From contig EQ973339.1 of assembly GCA_000158655.1 (NCBI GenBank), positions 23,089 to 86,783 on the forward strand: 63,695 nt of DNA, in the 5' to 3' direction. Position 1 is the stretch's first letter; every line of letters begins with the position of its first letter. The position numbers and the translations under genes were made by a program. Below are positions 17,303-26,952 of this stretch, piece after piece. The notes under the pieces were generated by a model. The model was not told the origin of the DNA. It saw only the letters and a program-made list of their open reading frames with translations, and ran no database searches. This DNA is from [Clostridium] methylpentosum DSM 5476 (GTDB lineage: Bacteria > Bacillota > Clostridia > Oscillospirales > Ruminococcaceae).

Positions 17303-19060
17303 ATGTTCAAAAAGACACTTGCTCTGGTTCTTTGCTGCAGCATTGCCTGTACGGTATTGCTGGCTGGGCCATCCGCCTCGGCGCAGGAAGCCACAGAGAC
17401 AGAAGGCAGTGTGACAATTGAGGTTGTTCACACCAACGACATCCACGGGCGCAACGCTTACCAACCCGATTCGGTTGTGGGATTTGACAGGCTCAAGACC
17501 TATATCGACCGAGAAGATCCAGATTTTGTGCTCGATGCGGGAGACCTGTTCCACGGGCAGGCGTTTGCGACCCTCGAACAGGGGCAGAGCATCGCCGAGC
17601 TGGTCGCGGCGGTGGGGTATGATGCGATGACGCCGGGGAACCACGACTGGAATTATGGCAAGGAGCGGCTCAAGGAATTGGGAAGCCTTGCAAACGTCGC
17701 CATTTTAGCGGGCAATGTGACAAGCGGCGGCCAGCCGTTTTTTGAGGGGAGCGGAAGCCTGATCAAAGAGGTGGATGGCGTCCGTGTAGGGGTGTTCGGC
17801 GTGTTTGACCCTCAGATTCAAAACGACACCGCGCCCGGCAACATTCAGGGTCTCACCTTTCTCGACGATACGGCCTATGCCACACAAACGGCCGCCGAGC
17901 TGCGGGAACAGGGCTGTGAAATCATTATCGCTCTGTCCCACCAGCTCTACTGCGACGAGTTCATCGCGCAGACCGAGGGAATCGACCTGCTGATCGCCGG
18001 ACATGAACACGCCACGGTGGATACCACCTATCCGGATGCCCAGGGCCGTCAGGTAACCGTAGTGGAAACCGGAAAATATTTTGAAAACGCAGGGAGCCTT
18101 TCGATTACCTATGACACCGAAAAAGACAGCATCACCACAGTTGAGGAGACGCTGCTCACCGCCAAAGACGCCGCAGAGCTCGAGCCGGATCCTACTGTTA
18201 CCAGCCTATTGCAGGCAATCAGCGACCGGCAGAGCAACCAGCTCGCTCAGGTCATCGGACTGACTGGCCAGGACCTTGAGGGCAGATGGGAAAACCTGCG
18301 CATAGGGGAAACCAATCTCGGCCGGGTGATTACCCAGGCGTATCTCGACGAAACGGGAGCGGACATTGCATTTGAAAATGCGGGCGGAATCCGGCTCGGA
18401 CGTGTCCTGCCCGCGGGCAACATCACCTACAAGGACGTGATCGACATCGCTCCATTCGGCAATTACATCGTCACCAAGCAGATCACCGGGGAGGCGGTTT
18501 TGTCCATTCTGGAACAGTCGATTGAGGTGGGGCTTCAGAGCAAGGTTTCCTATGATGAATGGGTGCGCACCGGATCAGACCAGGTGCGCTGGCCGGACAA
18601 CAGCGGAAGCTATCTCCAATTCGGCGGCATCACAGTGGTGTATGATCCCGAAAAACCTCAGGGGGAGCGGGTGCAAACTGCACTGGTCGGCACCGAAGAA
18701 CTCGATCCGGACAGGCTTTACACCATTGCAACCAACAATTTTGTCGCGCTCGGAGGGGATTATCCCGAACTGGCGGAGGCTCCTGAGTGCAACCAATACG
18801 CCGCCTGTGATGAGGCGCTGATCCGATTCATCCAGCGCGGACAGCAGGTGGTGGACAGCGCCGCAAACAAGGTGAATTTGAGCGAGAAAACAGCGTCGCT
18901 GCCCGACGACCCCCAGGAGAAACCAGACGCCTCGAGCTCTTCTGAAGACGAAACCAATCCCCCTCCAAAAACGGGCGATACCTTTGATTTCGCAATCGCC
19001 TGCCTGCTTTTGATCGGGGCCGCTGCGCTCTCCATCCGCTGCAGAAAGGATGCTAAATAG
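17303..19060 (+). CDS. Cell-wall-anchored 5'-nucleotidase / metallophosphoesterase
   Basis: A 585-residue exported enzyme. After a signal peptide (about 1-27) comes a calcineurin-like phosphoesterase domain with metal ligands in HTNDIHG (about 43), DAGDLF, GNHDW (about 112) and AGHEH (about 233). A 5'-nucleotidase C-terminal substrate domain follows, with NAGGIR near 360 and FGNYIVTKQITG. The tail has NPPPKTGD near 552, a membrane helix and a basic end, so the enzyme should be displayed on the wall. Relatives hydrolyse nucleotides such as AMP or UDP-sugars outside the cell, for salvage or, in pathogens, to make adenosine. The start has AAAGAGAG a few bases upstream. Confidence 0.93.
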   Translation: MFKKTLALVLCCSIACTVLLAGPSASAQEATETEGSVTIEVVHTNDIHGRNAYQPDSVVGFDRLKTYIDREDPDFVLDAGDLFHGQAFATLEQGQSIAELVAAVGYDAMTPGNHDWNYGKERLKELGSLANVAILAGNVTSGGQPFFEGSGSLIKEVDGVRVGVFGVFDPQIQNDTAPGNIQGLTFLDDTAYATQTAAELREQGCEIIIALSHQLYCDEFIAQTEGIDLLIAGHEHATVDTTYPDAQGRQVTVVETGKYFENAGSLSITYDTEKDSITTVEETLLTAKDAAELEPDPTVTSLLQAISDRQSNQLAQVIGLTGQDLEGRWENLRIGETNLGRVITQAYLDETGADIAFENAGGIRLGRVLPAGNITYKDVIDIAPFGNYIVTKQITGEAVLSILEQSIEVGLQSKVSYDEWVRTGSDQVRWPDNSGSYLQFGGITVVYDPEKPQGERVQTALVGTEELDPDRLYTIATNNFVALGGDYPELAEAPECNQYAACDEALIRFIQRGQQVVDSAANKVNLSEKTASLPDDPQEKPDASSSSEDETNPPPKTGDTFDFAIACLLLIGAAALSIRCRKDAK

Positions 19061-19187
19061 GAAACAGCAAAAATATGTTTTACATCTTTGGGCTGTGCTC
19101 GCCCCGCCTATGGCTGTCATCGTGATTTGGTTGATCCAGCTGCTCCACTCGGCAACCGTGCTGGAACGGGGCAAGCCCTCGCATTGA
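19050..19187 (+). CDS. Possible small or truncated membrane peptide
   Basis: A 45-residue reading frame that starts inside the last codons of the 5'-nucleotidase gene. It has a basic start (MLNRKQQKY), one strongly hydrophobic segment (WAVLAPPMAVIVIWLIQLL) and a polar end. It could be the N-terminal stub of a larger membrane protein whose remainder is lost in the non-coding region downstream. The spacing from AGAAAGG to ATG is too short for a good ribosome binding site. I do not recognise it. Confidence 0.3.
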   Translation: MLNRKQQKYVLHLWAVLAPPMAVIVIWLIQLLHSATVLERGKPSH

Positions 19188-19691
19188 TCAGACCGCCCCT
19201 CGTAGGGAGGGTCCTACACTCTGCACAGCCTACTTCTAATGAACGGAGCATGGATTCATTGATTCTCACCTCATGATCTTTAGGAGTGAGGGTATCAGAG
19301 TTTTGGCCAGCCCACTACATCCGGCCCTTAGGGTGCAACTCGTTTTTTACTCAGGGCCTGTCTTCCCCGTTTGCTGGCGGCGTCGCGGCAACGGATCCAG
19401 GAAACGATGCCATCCCTTTTTCCCATTCCAATACCAGGTGTTCCCCGCGGCAAGCTGTTTTCCTTTTTGCTGATGCTGGGACAACTATGTGATCTCATCC
19501 AGGCTGTGACGTCTATTTGAGCTGGAAAACGGGGTGGATGCGATTCGATTGCAAATCCATATTGCGCTTCAGACTTCCTCGGAGAAAACTTCCAGGCTAC
19601 AGGTCGTCTATCCACACGAGAGCGGTCACGCCGCCCGCTGTGATTCGCAAAGCACAGGTTAACAAAGAGAACAAGACAACGGAGGAATCTC
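19188..19691. other. Non-coding or decayed stretch
   Basis: About 500 bases with no convincing gene on either strand. It ends with the CGGAGG ribosome binding site of the following lipoprotein gene. It may include residues of a disrupted gene beginning at 19050. Confidence 0.4.
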
Positions 19692-21731
19692 ATGATCAAA
19701 AAAATAGTGTGTTGTGCACTCTCGCTGCTGTTGGTTGCAGCAACCCTGAGCGGATGCACCGATCGGGAACAAAGAGAAACTGTGGCGCTGGTTCCAAAGC
19801 CAATTGCACAAAACAATGTCGTCCCCAATCCCTATATGGCGTCCAACGAATCGATCGTTCACAACGACGCCTACAGCTCGGATGTGAGCGGCGGCGTGGT
19901 ACCGCTCGGGATTTATCCCGAGATCACAACGGCATACGAAACGGAGTCCGTCAACGCCCCGCCGTCCATCTTTTTTGACGATGATTCCTCCGCCATCACC
20001 CCCTATCTCGGCGGCGTCGCGATTCGGGATTTGACGCAGGAAACCATTCAAACGCTGGGCTGCTTTGTTCCCAGTCAGGATGATAACCAGCAGTACTCGG
20101 TCCAGATTTCCTATTCCTTTGTGGACCAGCTCGGCAATATTGTCGTTCCTACCACCCATGGACATGTGATGATGCTCAAAACCAAGAATGAAGACGGGCA
20201 GATTCTGCCGCGCTTTGAAAAGGTGCTCGACGTGGATGTGTTGACGCCTGCACTTGAGCAGCTCGGCGGGGACATCGACCGCAATCTGCTGAGCATCGTG
20301 TTCGATTACCAGGGAAATCTGTGGTTTGTCACCGGCGGATTTCGAATCTATCCGGATCGCAGCGGGCCTGGGTTTTTGGGCTATCTCTCCCGCGCTTATA
20401 TAGACGCGGTTCTGAACGGGGAAAATCCAGATGTCTCCCAGGCGCTCCACTATCTCAAACTGGAGAAAGGGGAGGGCGCAGAAAATGGAATTTCTTCGAA
20501 TCCGACCGGAACGGCAGTGCTGACCAATCAGGCCTGCTACATGCTTCGCGCCTCTGAGAGCGGTGTGGAGACGCTGTGGCGAACCCCTTATGAAAGCAAC
20601 GGGGCCAACGACGCGCAGGAGGGTGCGGAAATAACCGGAGGCGGACTCGCATGGGGCAGTGGGACAACGCCGACTCTGACCAACGAGCTGGTCTGCTTTA
20701 CCGACAATCTCGATCCGGTCAACCTGATTGCTCTATCAGCGGAAACGGGAGAAGTTGTCGCGCAAATTCCCGTCCTCGATGACCTTCCGGAGGGATCACA
20801 GGTTGCAGTGGAAAATTCGATTCTCGTCTATTCAGGCAGCGCTGACAGAACCTCTATCGTGGTCTGCAACTGGTTTGGCGCGGGAAGTCCTGGGCTCTCA
20901 AAACCTGAAGCGGATTCGAGTATCCAGAAATTCTCCAACATCTACAGCGAGGACTGGACCAACCAGGGAAACAAGATGCTCATGCCCGGCGCAGAGCGGG
21001 TGGATATTGTCAAAACTGAGGACGGATACACCGCCCGAAAAATCTGGGAACGCAAAGACCTGCGGGATACCTCGATGATCAAACTCTCCACTGCGACCGG
21101 TTATTTGTACGGCTATGTGCAGAACCTGGACACAGGGATGTGGTGCTATCAAATGTTTGACTTTGACACCGGGGAAACCGTGCTGGAGGTGCCGGTGTCC
21201 AGCCGCCCGGAATACAACAACATGGCGGTCGGCATGATGATCGACGCCCGGGGCAACTCCCTCTACTGCCCGACCAACAACCTCGAGCTGCTCCGGCTGC
21301 AGGATCGGTTTGTTTACCTGCCCGATTCCCCTTATGCCAAGGTTGACCTCGATCTGACCGGGCGTAAACGGCTTCAGACCGAAGAATTCCGTTCACTGAC
21401 TGGGACGCAATTGTCCCCTGTCGGATATCTGTCTTCGGCTGTTTTAAAGCAGACAAAAGAGACGACGGTGGCCTTTTGGATGAACGGCCTATCCGGACGC
21501 CTGGACAGCTTTTCTCTGTTTGGACAGGACAGCAGCGGAAAACTGGTGCAGATCGACCCCTCTCTGTGGTCGCTGAGGGACGCTCAGGGAAAAGAGCTCT
21601 CTCGCAATGCTTCCCTGTCAGAAAGCACCCTTTACCAAGTGTGGGTTCGGATAAACGACCAGTCGAAATTTGATTTGGATGCAGAAGAAAAGCAGGTCAA
21701 ATTGGCAGTGATTTTCGCAATGAAAGGGTGA
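19692..21731 (+). CDS. Large extracellular lipoprotein, probable beta-propeller
   Basis: A 679-residue lipoprotein. The signal sequence ends in the lipobox LSGC, with Cys22 as the lipidated residue. The body is beta-rich, with repeated blade-like segments such as DYQGNLWFVTGG, LTNQACYMLRASESG, LIALSAETGEVVAQIP and DARGNSLYCPTNN. These resemble PQQ/BamB-type propellers in which each blade carries a W/Y-G-[ND] turn. No active-site motif was identified. It could bind a surface ligand or hold extracellular partners. GGAGG lies eight bases upstream of the ATG. It stands alone and is followed directly by a strong terminator. Confidence 0.75.
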   Translation: MIKKIVCCALSLLLVAATLSGCTDREQRETVALVPKPIAQNNVVPNPYMASNESIVHNDAYSSDVSGGVVPLGIYPEITTAYETESVNAPPSIFFDDDSSAITPYLGGVAIRDLTQETIQTLGCFVPSQDDNQQYSVQISYSFVDQLGNIVVPTTHGHVMMLKTKNEDGQILPRFEKVLDVDVLTPALEQLGGDIDRNLLSIVFDYQGNLWFVTGGFRIYPDRSGPGFLGYLSRAYIDAVLNGENPDVSQALHYLKLEKGEGAENGISSNPTGTAVLTNQACYMLRASESGVETLWRTPYESNGANDAQEGAEITGGGLAWGSGTTPTLTNELVCFTDNLDPVNLIALSAETGEVVAQIPVLDDLPEGSQVAVENSILVYSGSADRTSIVVCNWFGAGSPGLSKPEADSSIQKFSNIYSEDWTNQGNKMLMPGAERVDIVKTEDGYTARKIWERKDLRDTSMIKLSTATGYLYGYVQNLDTGMWCYQMFDFDTGETVLEVPVSSRPEYNNMAVGMMIDARGNSLYCPTNNLELLRLQDRFVYLPDSPYAKVDLDLTGRKRLQTEEFRSLTGTQLSPVGYLSSAVLKQTKETTVAFWMNGLSGRLDSFSLFGQDSSGKLVQIDPSLWSLRDAQGKELSRNASLSESTLYQVWVRINDQSKFDLDAEEKQVKLAVIFAMKG

Positions 21732-21844
21732 GCCTACATACCGCCTGATACACAGATTCGGTATTCGGGGATTATTTGCAGCGTGTGGAGATCTGTGCCG
21801 CGCACCAGAGTGTAGGAGTGACCTGAAGAAAAACCAAAGAGACT

Positions 21845-21883
21845 GACGCGAAAAAGGCCGTTTTCCACGGCCTTTTTCGCGTC
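21845..21883 (+). terminator. Rho-independent terminator
   Basis: A perfect 16-bp stem (21845-21860 with 21868-21883) with a TTTTT tract in the 3' arm, about 115 bases after the lipoprotein stop. Confidence 0.88.
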
Positions 21884-21899
21884 AAATTATTGTAGCCTA

Positions 21900-22170
21900 A
21901 AACCCCCAGCTATGCTGGGGCCAAAAAGAGCTTGAGCGATACAGCAAAAAAACTCCTATTGGTAGTTTAAAAACTGCGGTCTGGGAACTGCAGAAGAACC
22001 AAAAGGAGGACGTTGAATGAACGACAAGAATAGTTTAGCACAGAGCCAGCCCCTTGGATATTCAAGCTGGAGATGCAAATACCATATCGTATTTGCACCT
22101 TGAGGTGCCGCTAGCACCATAGGGCTTTGCCCGCATATGAAAAACCCCCGGCTTCGCCGGGGGATTCTTT
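21900..22170 (+). mobile_element. IS200/IS605-type relic, copy 1 (deletion derivative)
   Basis: A short hairpin (CCCCCAGCTATGCTGGGG, near 21903-21920) lies at the left. A truncated transposase start at 22017 reads MNDKNSLAQSQPLGYSSW then CKYHIVFAP and stops, matching the N-terminus of TnpA (Y1 transposase). The catalytic HUH and Tyr region is deleted. A second GC hairpin (near 22144-22165) resembles the right-end palindrome. The layout is that of a non-autonomous palindrome-ended element. Confidence 0.75.
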
Positions 22171-22475
22171 TGCGTAGATCTTCTTTTGGTAGAATACGAT
22201 GTGGGGCTTGCCCCTCTGTTGTCTCCAAAAGGAAAGTCCTGTGGAAAGCGCTGCTGCATAAACCGATGTGTCTTTTGCCTTGCGGCATCGGAGCATCACT
22301 TTTGTGCCGGAAGGAGAATTTTGCCTCAGTGAAGTAAGAGGTTGTTCAGACTGTGAAAGTCAAAACAGAAATGGCGTCAAAACCTTTGGAAATATACAAA
22401 GAAGTATTGGGAGAGATTCAATTTATGAGTAAGAAAATTCAAGACAGCAGAAAGAACTCTTTATAAAAAAGATGG

Positions 22476-22510
22476 AATAAATCAGTAACCGACTCGGTTC
22501 CTGATTTATT
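22476..22510 (+). terminator. Hairpin, possible terminator
   Basis: Arms AATAAATCAG/CTGATTTATT with an inner AACC/GGTT stem, followed by a short T-rich stretch. It lies between the two IS200-type relics, downstream of a short frame (22353-22466) with no recognisable product. Confidence 0.55.
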
Positions 22511-22519
22511 TGTCTAAAG

Positions 22520-22830
22520 AAAACCACAGGCTGTGCCCGTTGTTCAAAAAAGGCGGAAGCCTGTGGAGAGAAAATAAAAATGGCTTCATGTAAAATAGAA
22601 GCGGGTTTGCCAACTGCGACAACACATGAAGGGGGTCATGTGAAATGAACGACATAAACAGTTTAGCGCAGAGCCTGCCCCTTAGGATATACCAAGTGGA
22701 ATTGCAAGTATGACATAGAGTTTGTGCCAAAATACCGCAGGCAAGTAATCTATAGAAAAATAAGAGCGGGTGTAGGACAAATACTATGTCATCTCATTTA
22801 TAGATTAGTTGAAAGTGTAAAATACAAAAA
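22520..22830 (+). mobile_element. IS200/IS605-type relic, copy 2
   Basis: A CCACAGGCT/AGCCTGTGG inverted repeat (about 22524-22567) precedes a second TnpA start (MNDINSLAQSLPLRIY, near 22645). After a frame change the transposase continues as WNCKYDIEFVPKYRRQ, VIYRKIRAGVGQI. It then dissolves into AT-rich sequence. Both copies share the same ~25-base insertion between the SLA and WxCKY motifs, so they derive from one already altered ancestor. Confidence 0.75.
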
Positions 22831-23090
22831 ACTTATACTTAAATGTTGCAACTCATCGTCAGAAACGAATGAATAATTTAGATTTATTTATAGATTGTTG
22901 GAAATGCCTTCGTTTTCTCATATATATATATATTGATTCTAATTTTAATAAATCTTTTTTACTTTTTCTATGATATTTGGTTTATAGATAAGCTCAAAGT
23001 GTAAAATACAAAAAAATTGCATTTAAATATTTCAGTTCGGTGTCTGAAATAAATGAATAATTTTAATTTATTTATATGTTATTAGCAATA
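22797..23090. repeat. Two AT-rich direct repeats upstream of the GH95 gene
   Basis: Bases 22797-22906 and 22981-23090 are imperfect copies (clearly above 70% by eye) spaced 184 bases apart. Shared blocks include AAAGTGTAAAATACAAAAAA and AATGAATAAT followed by TTATTTATA. The whole stretch to ~23340 is far more AT-rich than its surroundings and holds only a doubtful hydrophobic frame. Confidence 0.75.
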
Positions 23091-23445
23091 TTATTATCTT
23101 TTTTTCTGTCTTTTTTTAATATATGTATTGACTTTTTTATGTTGTTTATGTATAATCTAATTATAATTTTGACAGGGTTTCTGATGTTCTATCTTGGTGC
23201 AATTATCATTTTTATGTCTGAAAAGACGCAGAATCTCAGAGAGTTTCTGTATTTTAGTAAGCTTTTTCTGATGATTTTGTGACTATCCTCGCAATTATTT
23301 TTGTTCAGAAGACGCATCATTGCCAGTCAAATTTTATGCAGAAAAAAATAGTTCACAAGGAGGTATGATTGAAGGGAGCAATAACGAATACATAGCAGAC
23401 AGATGTTACATGAAATTAGGGGACAAAGTATGAAAGGAGAAACAC

Positions 23446-26400
23446 ATGAAAGGATTATTCAAAAAGGCCGTAGGCGTTGCTCTAGCTGCTGCCATGTGCT
23501 TAACAGTACTTCCGACAGCTGCTTTAACATCGCCGGTTACGGACTTGTCTCAGAGCAGTGCAAATGATAATCTGTTGAGAATCTGGTACGATGAGCCTGC
23601 AACCGATTGGCAAACAGAGGCTCTTGCGATCGGAAATGGTTATATGGGGGGTATGGTCTTTGGAGGCGTTAAAAGAGACAAAGTCCATATCAATGAAAAA
23701 ACGGTATGGAATGGCGGTCCTACTGAAAACAACAACAGATACAATTACGGAAATACCAATCCTACCGAAACCGAGGAAGATCTGCAAAAGATCAAAGATG
23801 ATCTGAATGCAATTCGTGAAAAGCTGGATGATAAGTCGGAATTCGTTTTTGGTTTTGATGAGGATTCCTATCAAAGCTCCGGAACCAGCACCAGAGGCGA
23901 AGCGATGGACTGGCTCAACAAACTGATGGGCGATTTGACCGGTTATTCTGCTCCGCAGGATTACGCGGATCTGTTTATTACAAACAACGCAATCGATGAG
24001 AGCGCTGTCACCAACTACATTCGCGATCTGGATATGCGCACAGGCCTGGCGACTGTCAGCTATGATTATGACGGCGTGCACTACACACGCGAATACTTCA
24101 ACAGCTATCCGGACAATGTACTTGTTGTTCGGCTGACCGCAGATCAGGGCGGCAAAATTAATTTTAATACAAATTTAACCGACAAAACTCGTGGCAATAA
24201 TCTGACCAATACTGCCGAAGGTGACACCATCACCATGAAGAGCAGTTTAAGAAGCAACGGTTTGAAGGTAGAGGCACAGCTGAAAGTAGTACCGGAAGGC
24301 GGAGACATTTCGGTAGATGGATCTTCTATCAACGTAGCAAATGCTGATGCAGCAACGTTGATTCTTGCTTGCGGTACCGATTATAAGATGGAACTTCCCA
24401 CTTTCCGCGGCGAAGATCCCCACGCGGCAGTGACTGGACGTATCAGCGCTGCAGCTGAAAAAGGCTATGCTGATCTGAAAGAAGATCATGTGGCAGACCA
24501 TTCTGCGCTGTTCTCCCGTATGGAAATTGGATTTAACGAAGAAATTCCCCAAATTCCAACCGATGAACTGATCAAGAAATACCGCAATATGGTCGATAAT
24601 AATGGCGGCGAAGTTCCGACCGAAGCAGAGCAACGTGCACTGGAAATCATCTGCTACCAGTTTGGCCGTTACTTGACCATCGCTGGTTCCCGTGAGGGAT
24701 CGCTTCCGACAAACCTTCAGGGCGTCTGGGGTGAAGGATCCTTTGCCTGGGGCGGTGACTACCACTTCAACATCAACGTTCAGATGAACTACTGGCCGAC
24801 CATGGCAAGCAACCTTGCTGAATGTCATGTTCCTTACAATGACTATTTGAATGTTCTTCGTGAAGCAGGACGTGGAGCCGCGGCTGCCGCCTTTGGTATT
24901 AAGAGTGAACCGGGCGAAGAGAACGGCTGGCTTGTTGGATGCTTCAGCACCCCCTATATGTTCGCAACCATGGGACAGAAAAACAATGCAGCCGGCTGGA
25001 ACCCGACAGGTTCTGCATGGGCATTGCTCAACTCTTATGAGTACTACCTCTTCTCGGGGGATACCGAATATCTGAAAAATGAACTCTATCCGTCTATGAA
25101 AGAAGTTGCAAACTTCTGGAATGAAGCGCTTTATTGGAGCGAATACCAGCAGCGCTACGTATCTGGACCTTCCTATTCTCCGGAAAATGGACCGATCGTA
25201 AACGGCGCATCCTATGACCAGCAGTTTATCTGGCAGCACTTTGAAAATACAATCCAAGCTGCAGAAACCCTTGGTGTGGATGAGGATTTGGTTGCAACCT
25301 GGAGAGAAAAACAGTCCAAACTGGATCCGGTTATCGTCGGTGATGACGGTCAGGTGAAAGAATGGTTTGAAGAAACTACATTTGGTAAAGCGCAAGCTGG
25401 CGATCTTGAAGAGATCGACATTCCCCAGTGGAGACAGAGCCTGGGCGCAAGTACTTCGGGACAGGAACCGCCGCACAGACATTTGTCTCACCTGATGGCA
25501 CTGTATCCTTGTAACATTATCAGCAAAGACAATCCGGAATACATGGATGCTGCAATGGTTACACTGAATGAACGTGGTTTGGACGCAACTGGTTGGTCCA
25601 AAGCTCATAAACTGAATCTCTGGGCACGTACCGGTCATTCTGACGAAGCATTCCAGATCGTACAGTCCGCAGTAGGCGGAGGCAACTCTGGATTCCTGAC
25701 AAACCTCTTCTCTTCACATGGCGGCGGTGCAAACTACAAAGCTTATCCGATCTTCCAGATCGATGGAAACTACGGCTACACAGCAGGTGTTAACGAAATG
25801 CTTCTCCAGAGCCAGCTTGGTTATGTTCAGTTCCTGCCGGCTCTGCCAGAAGAATGGAACACTGGTTTTGTAAAAGGCATGGTAGCCCGCGGCAACTTTG
25901 AAATCGATATGGATTGGGCTGACGGCACAGCAAACACCTTTACTGTAACATCCCGCAACGGCGGTGAATTCAGTGGCGAATACAAAGGCATTGCAAATGC
26001 AACTATTACAGATGCAGAAGGCAATCCAGTAGAGTTCACAAAGAATTCTGACGACCGTGTTACCTTTAATACTGAAAAAGACGGCGTATACACCATTACT
26101 TTGCCGCAGCCGGAACCGGCAAACAAAGCCATCCTCAGCACCGTGCTTGCATACGCTGAAGCACAGTATGCTTCCGACGAGTTTGCCAACGTCATCGACT
26201 CTGTCCAGCAGTCCTTCACCGCGGCTCTCGAAAACGCACGTGTTGTGAACGCTGATCCAAAAGCTTCCCAGGAAGCTGTCGACGCTGCCTGGCAGACCCT
26301 CATGACTGAAATTCACAAGCTCGGCTTTGTCCGTGGAGACAAATCCACTCTCGCTCAGCTTGTTGAAATCTCCAACTCCTACAACGACAACATCGACCGC

Positions 26401-26922
26401 TATACTCCTGCTACTGCCGATCCGTTTGTCGCAGCACTCGCTTCTGCTAAGGCTGTTCTCGACGACGGCGACGCCATGCAGGACGATGTTGCAGCAGCAG
26501 AGTCCGCACTCCTCGACGCTATGATGAACCTCCGTTTCAAAGCGGACAAATCGGTGCTCGAAGCTGTGCTCGCGCAGGTCAATGACCTTGACCTCTCCGC
26601 ATACTCTGAGGCGGACCTCGCAGCCTTTAATGCAGCCAAAGCAGCGGCGGAAGCTGTCTACAACGATGTCAATGCAGAGCAGGATGCAGTTGATAAGGCG
26701 ATAGCTGACCTCCAAGCGGCGATTCCTACAGAGGAGCCCGCTGACACTACAGATACTGACCTCACACAGACAGATACTGAAACACCTACACAGGGCGACG
26801 CTGCTCTCACCACTGGAGGCGGCAACGCCAAGACCGGGGAAGCAACTCCTATTGCACTTGCAGTTGCTGCTGTTTCCCTCGTCGGCGCAGCTCTCTTCAT
26901 CTCTAAGAAGCGCAGCCGCTAA
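23446..26922 (+). CDS. Cell-wall-anchored GH95 alpha-L-fucosidase with FIVAR repeats
   Basis: A 1158-residue exported enzyme. Signal peptide about 1-28. The N-terminal GH95 domain begins LRIWYDEPATDWQTEAL, then GNGYMGGMVFGG and INEKTVWNGGP. The (alpha/alpha)6 barrel contains HFNINVQMNYW (about 439, with the paired Asn used in GH95 catalysis), SPENG (about 578, likely general acid Glu) and HRHLSHLMALYP (about 676). Family members remove alpha-1,2-fucose from mucin or milk glycans, or alpha-L-galactose. A C-terminal jelly roll ends near 890, followed by the shared cassette (AILSTVLAYAEAQ, LMTEIHKLGFV near 950), FIVAR repeats to ~1090, a Thr/Asp/Glu linker and NAKTGE near 1127 with membrane helix and KKRSR tail. 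AAAGGAG precedes the ATG. Confidence 0.92.
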   Translation: MKGLFKKAVGVALAAAMCLTVLPTAALTSPVTDLSQSSANDNLLRIWYDEPATDWQTEALAIGNGYMGGMVFGGVKRDKVHINEKTVWNGGPTENNNRYNYGNTNPTETEEDLQKIKDDLNAIREKLDDKSEFVFGFDEDSYQSSGTSTRGEAMDWLNKLMGDLTGYSAPQDYADLFITNNAIDESAVTNYIRDLDMRTGLATVSYDYDGVHYTREYFNSYPDNVLVVRLTADQGGKINFNTNLTDKTRGNNLTNTAEGDTITMKSSLRSNGLKVEAQLKVVPEGGDISVDGSSINVANADAATLILACGTDYKMELPTFRGEDPHAAVTGRISAAAEKGYADLKEDHVADHSALFSRMEIGFNEEIPQIPTDELIKKYRNMVDNNGGEVPTEAEQRALEIICYQFGRYLTIAGSREGSLPTNLQGVWGEGSFAWGGDYHFNINVQMNYWPTMASNLAECHVPYNDYLNVLREAGRGAAAAAFGIKSEPGEENGWLVGCFSTPYMFATMGQKNNAAGWNPTGSAWALLNSYEYYLFSGDTEYLKNELYPSMKEVANFWNEALYWSEYQQRYVSGPSYSPENGPIVNGASYDQQFIWQHFENTIQAAETLGVDEDLVATWREKQSKLDPVIVGDDGQVKEWFEETTFGKAQAGDLEEIDIPQWRQSLGASTSGQEPPHRHLSHLMALYPCNIISKDNPEYMDAAMVTLNERGLDATGWSKAHKLNLWARTGHSDEAFQIVQSAVGGGNSGFLTNLFSSHGGGANYKAYPIFQIDGNYGYTAGVNEMLLQSQLGYVQFLPALPEEWNTGFVKGMVARGNFEIDMDWADGTANTFTVTSRNGGEFSGEYKGIANATITDAEGNPVEFTKNSDDRVTFNTEKDGVYTITLPQPEPANKAILSTVLAYAEAQYASDEFANVIDSVQQSFTAALENARVVNADPKASQEAVDAAWQTLMTEIHKLGFVRGDKSTLAQLVEISNSYNDNIDRYTPATADPFVAALASAKAVLDDGDAMQDDVAAAESALLDAMMNLRFKADKSVLEAVLAQVNDLDLSAYSEADLAAFNAAKAAAEAVYNDVNAEQDAVDKAIADLQAAIPTEEPADTTDTDLTQTDTETPTQGDAALTTGGGNAKTGEATPIALAVAAVSLVGAALFISKKRSR

Positions 26923-26952
26923 AACCTACCCTGATTCATTTCCACAAGATAG

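Noticed and set aside
23076-23282. 68-codon very hydrophobic frame
   Set aside because: AT-rich sequence gives Phe/Leu/Ile runs by chance; no ribosome binding site. A small membrane peptide is not excluded.
24247-26715. Long minus-strand frames (463 and 333 codons) opposite the GH95 gene
   Set aside because: Antisense shadows of a clear glycosidase and FIVAR region.
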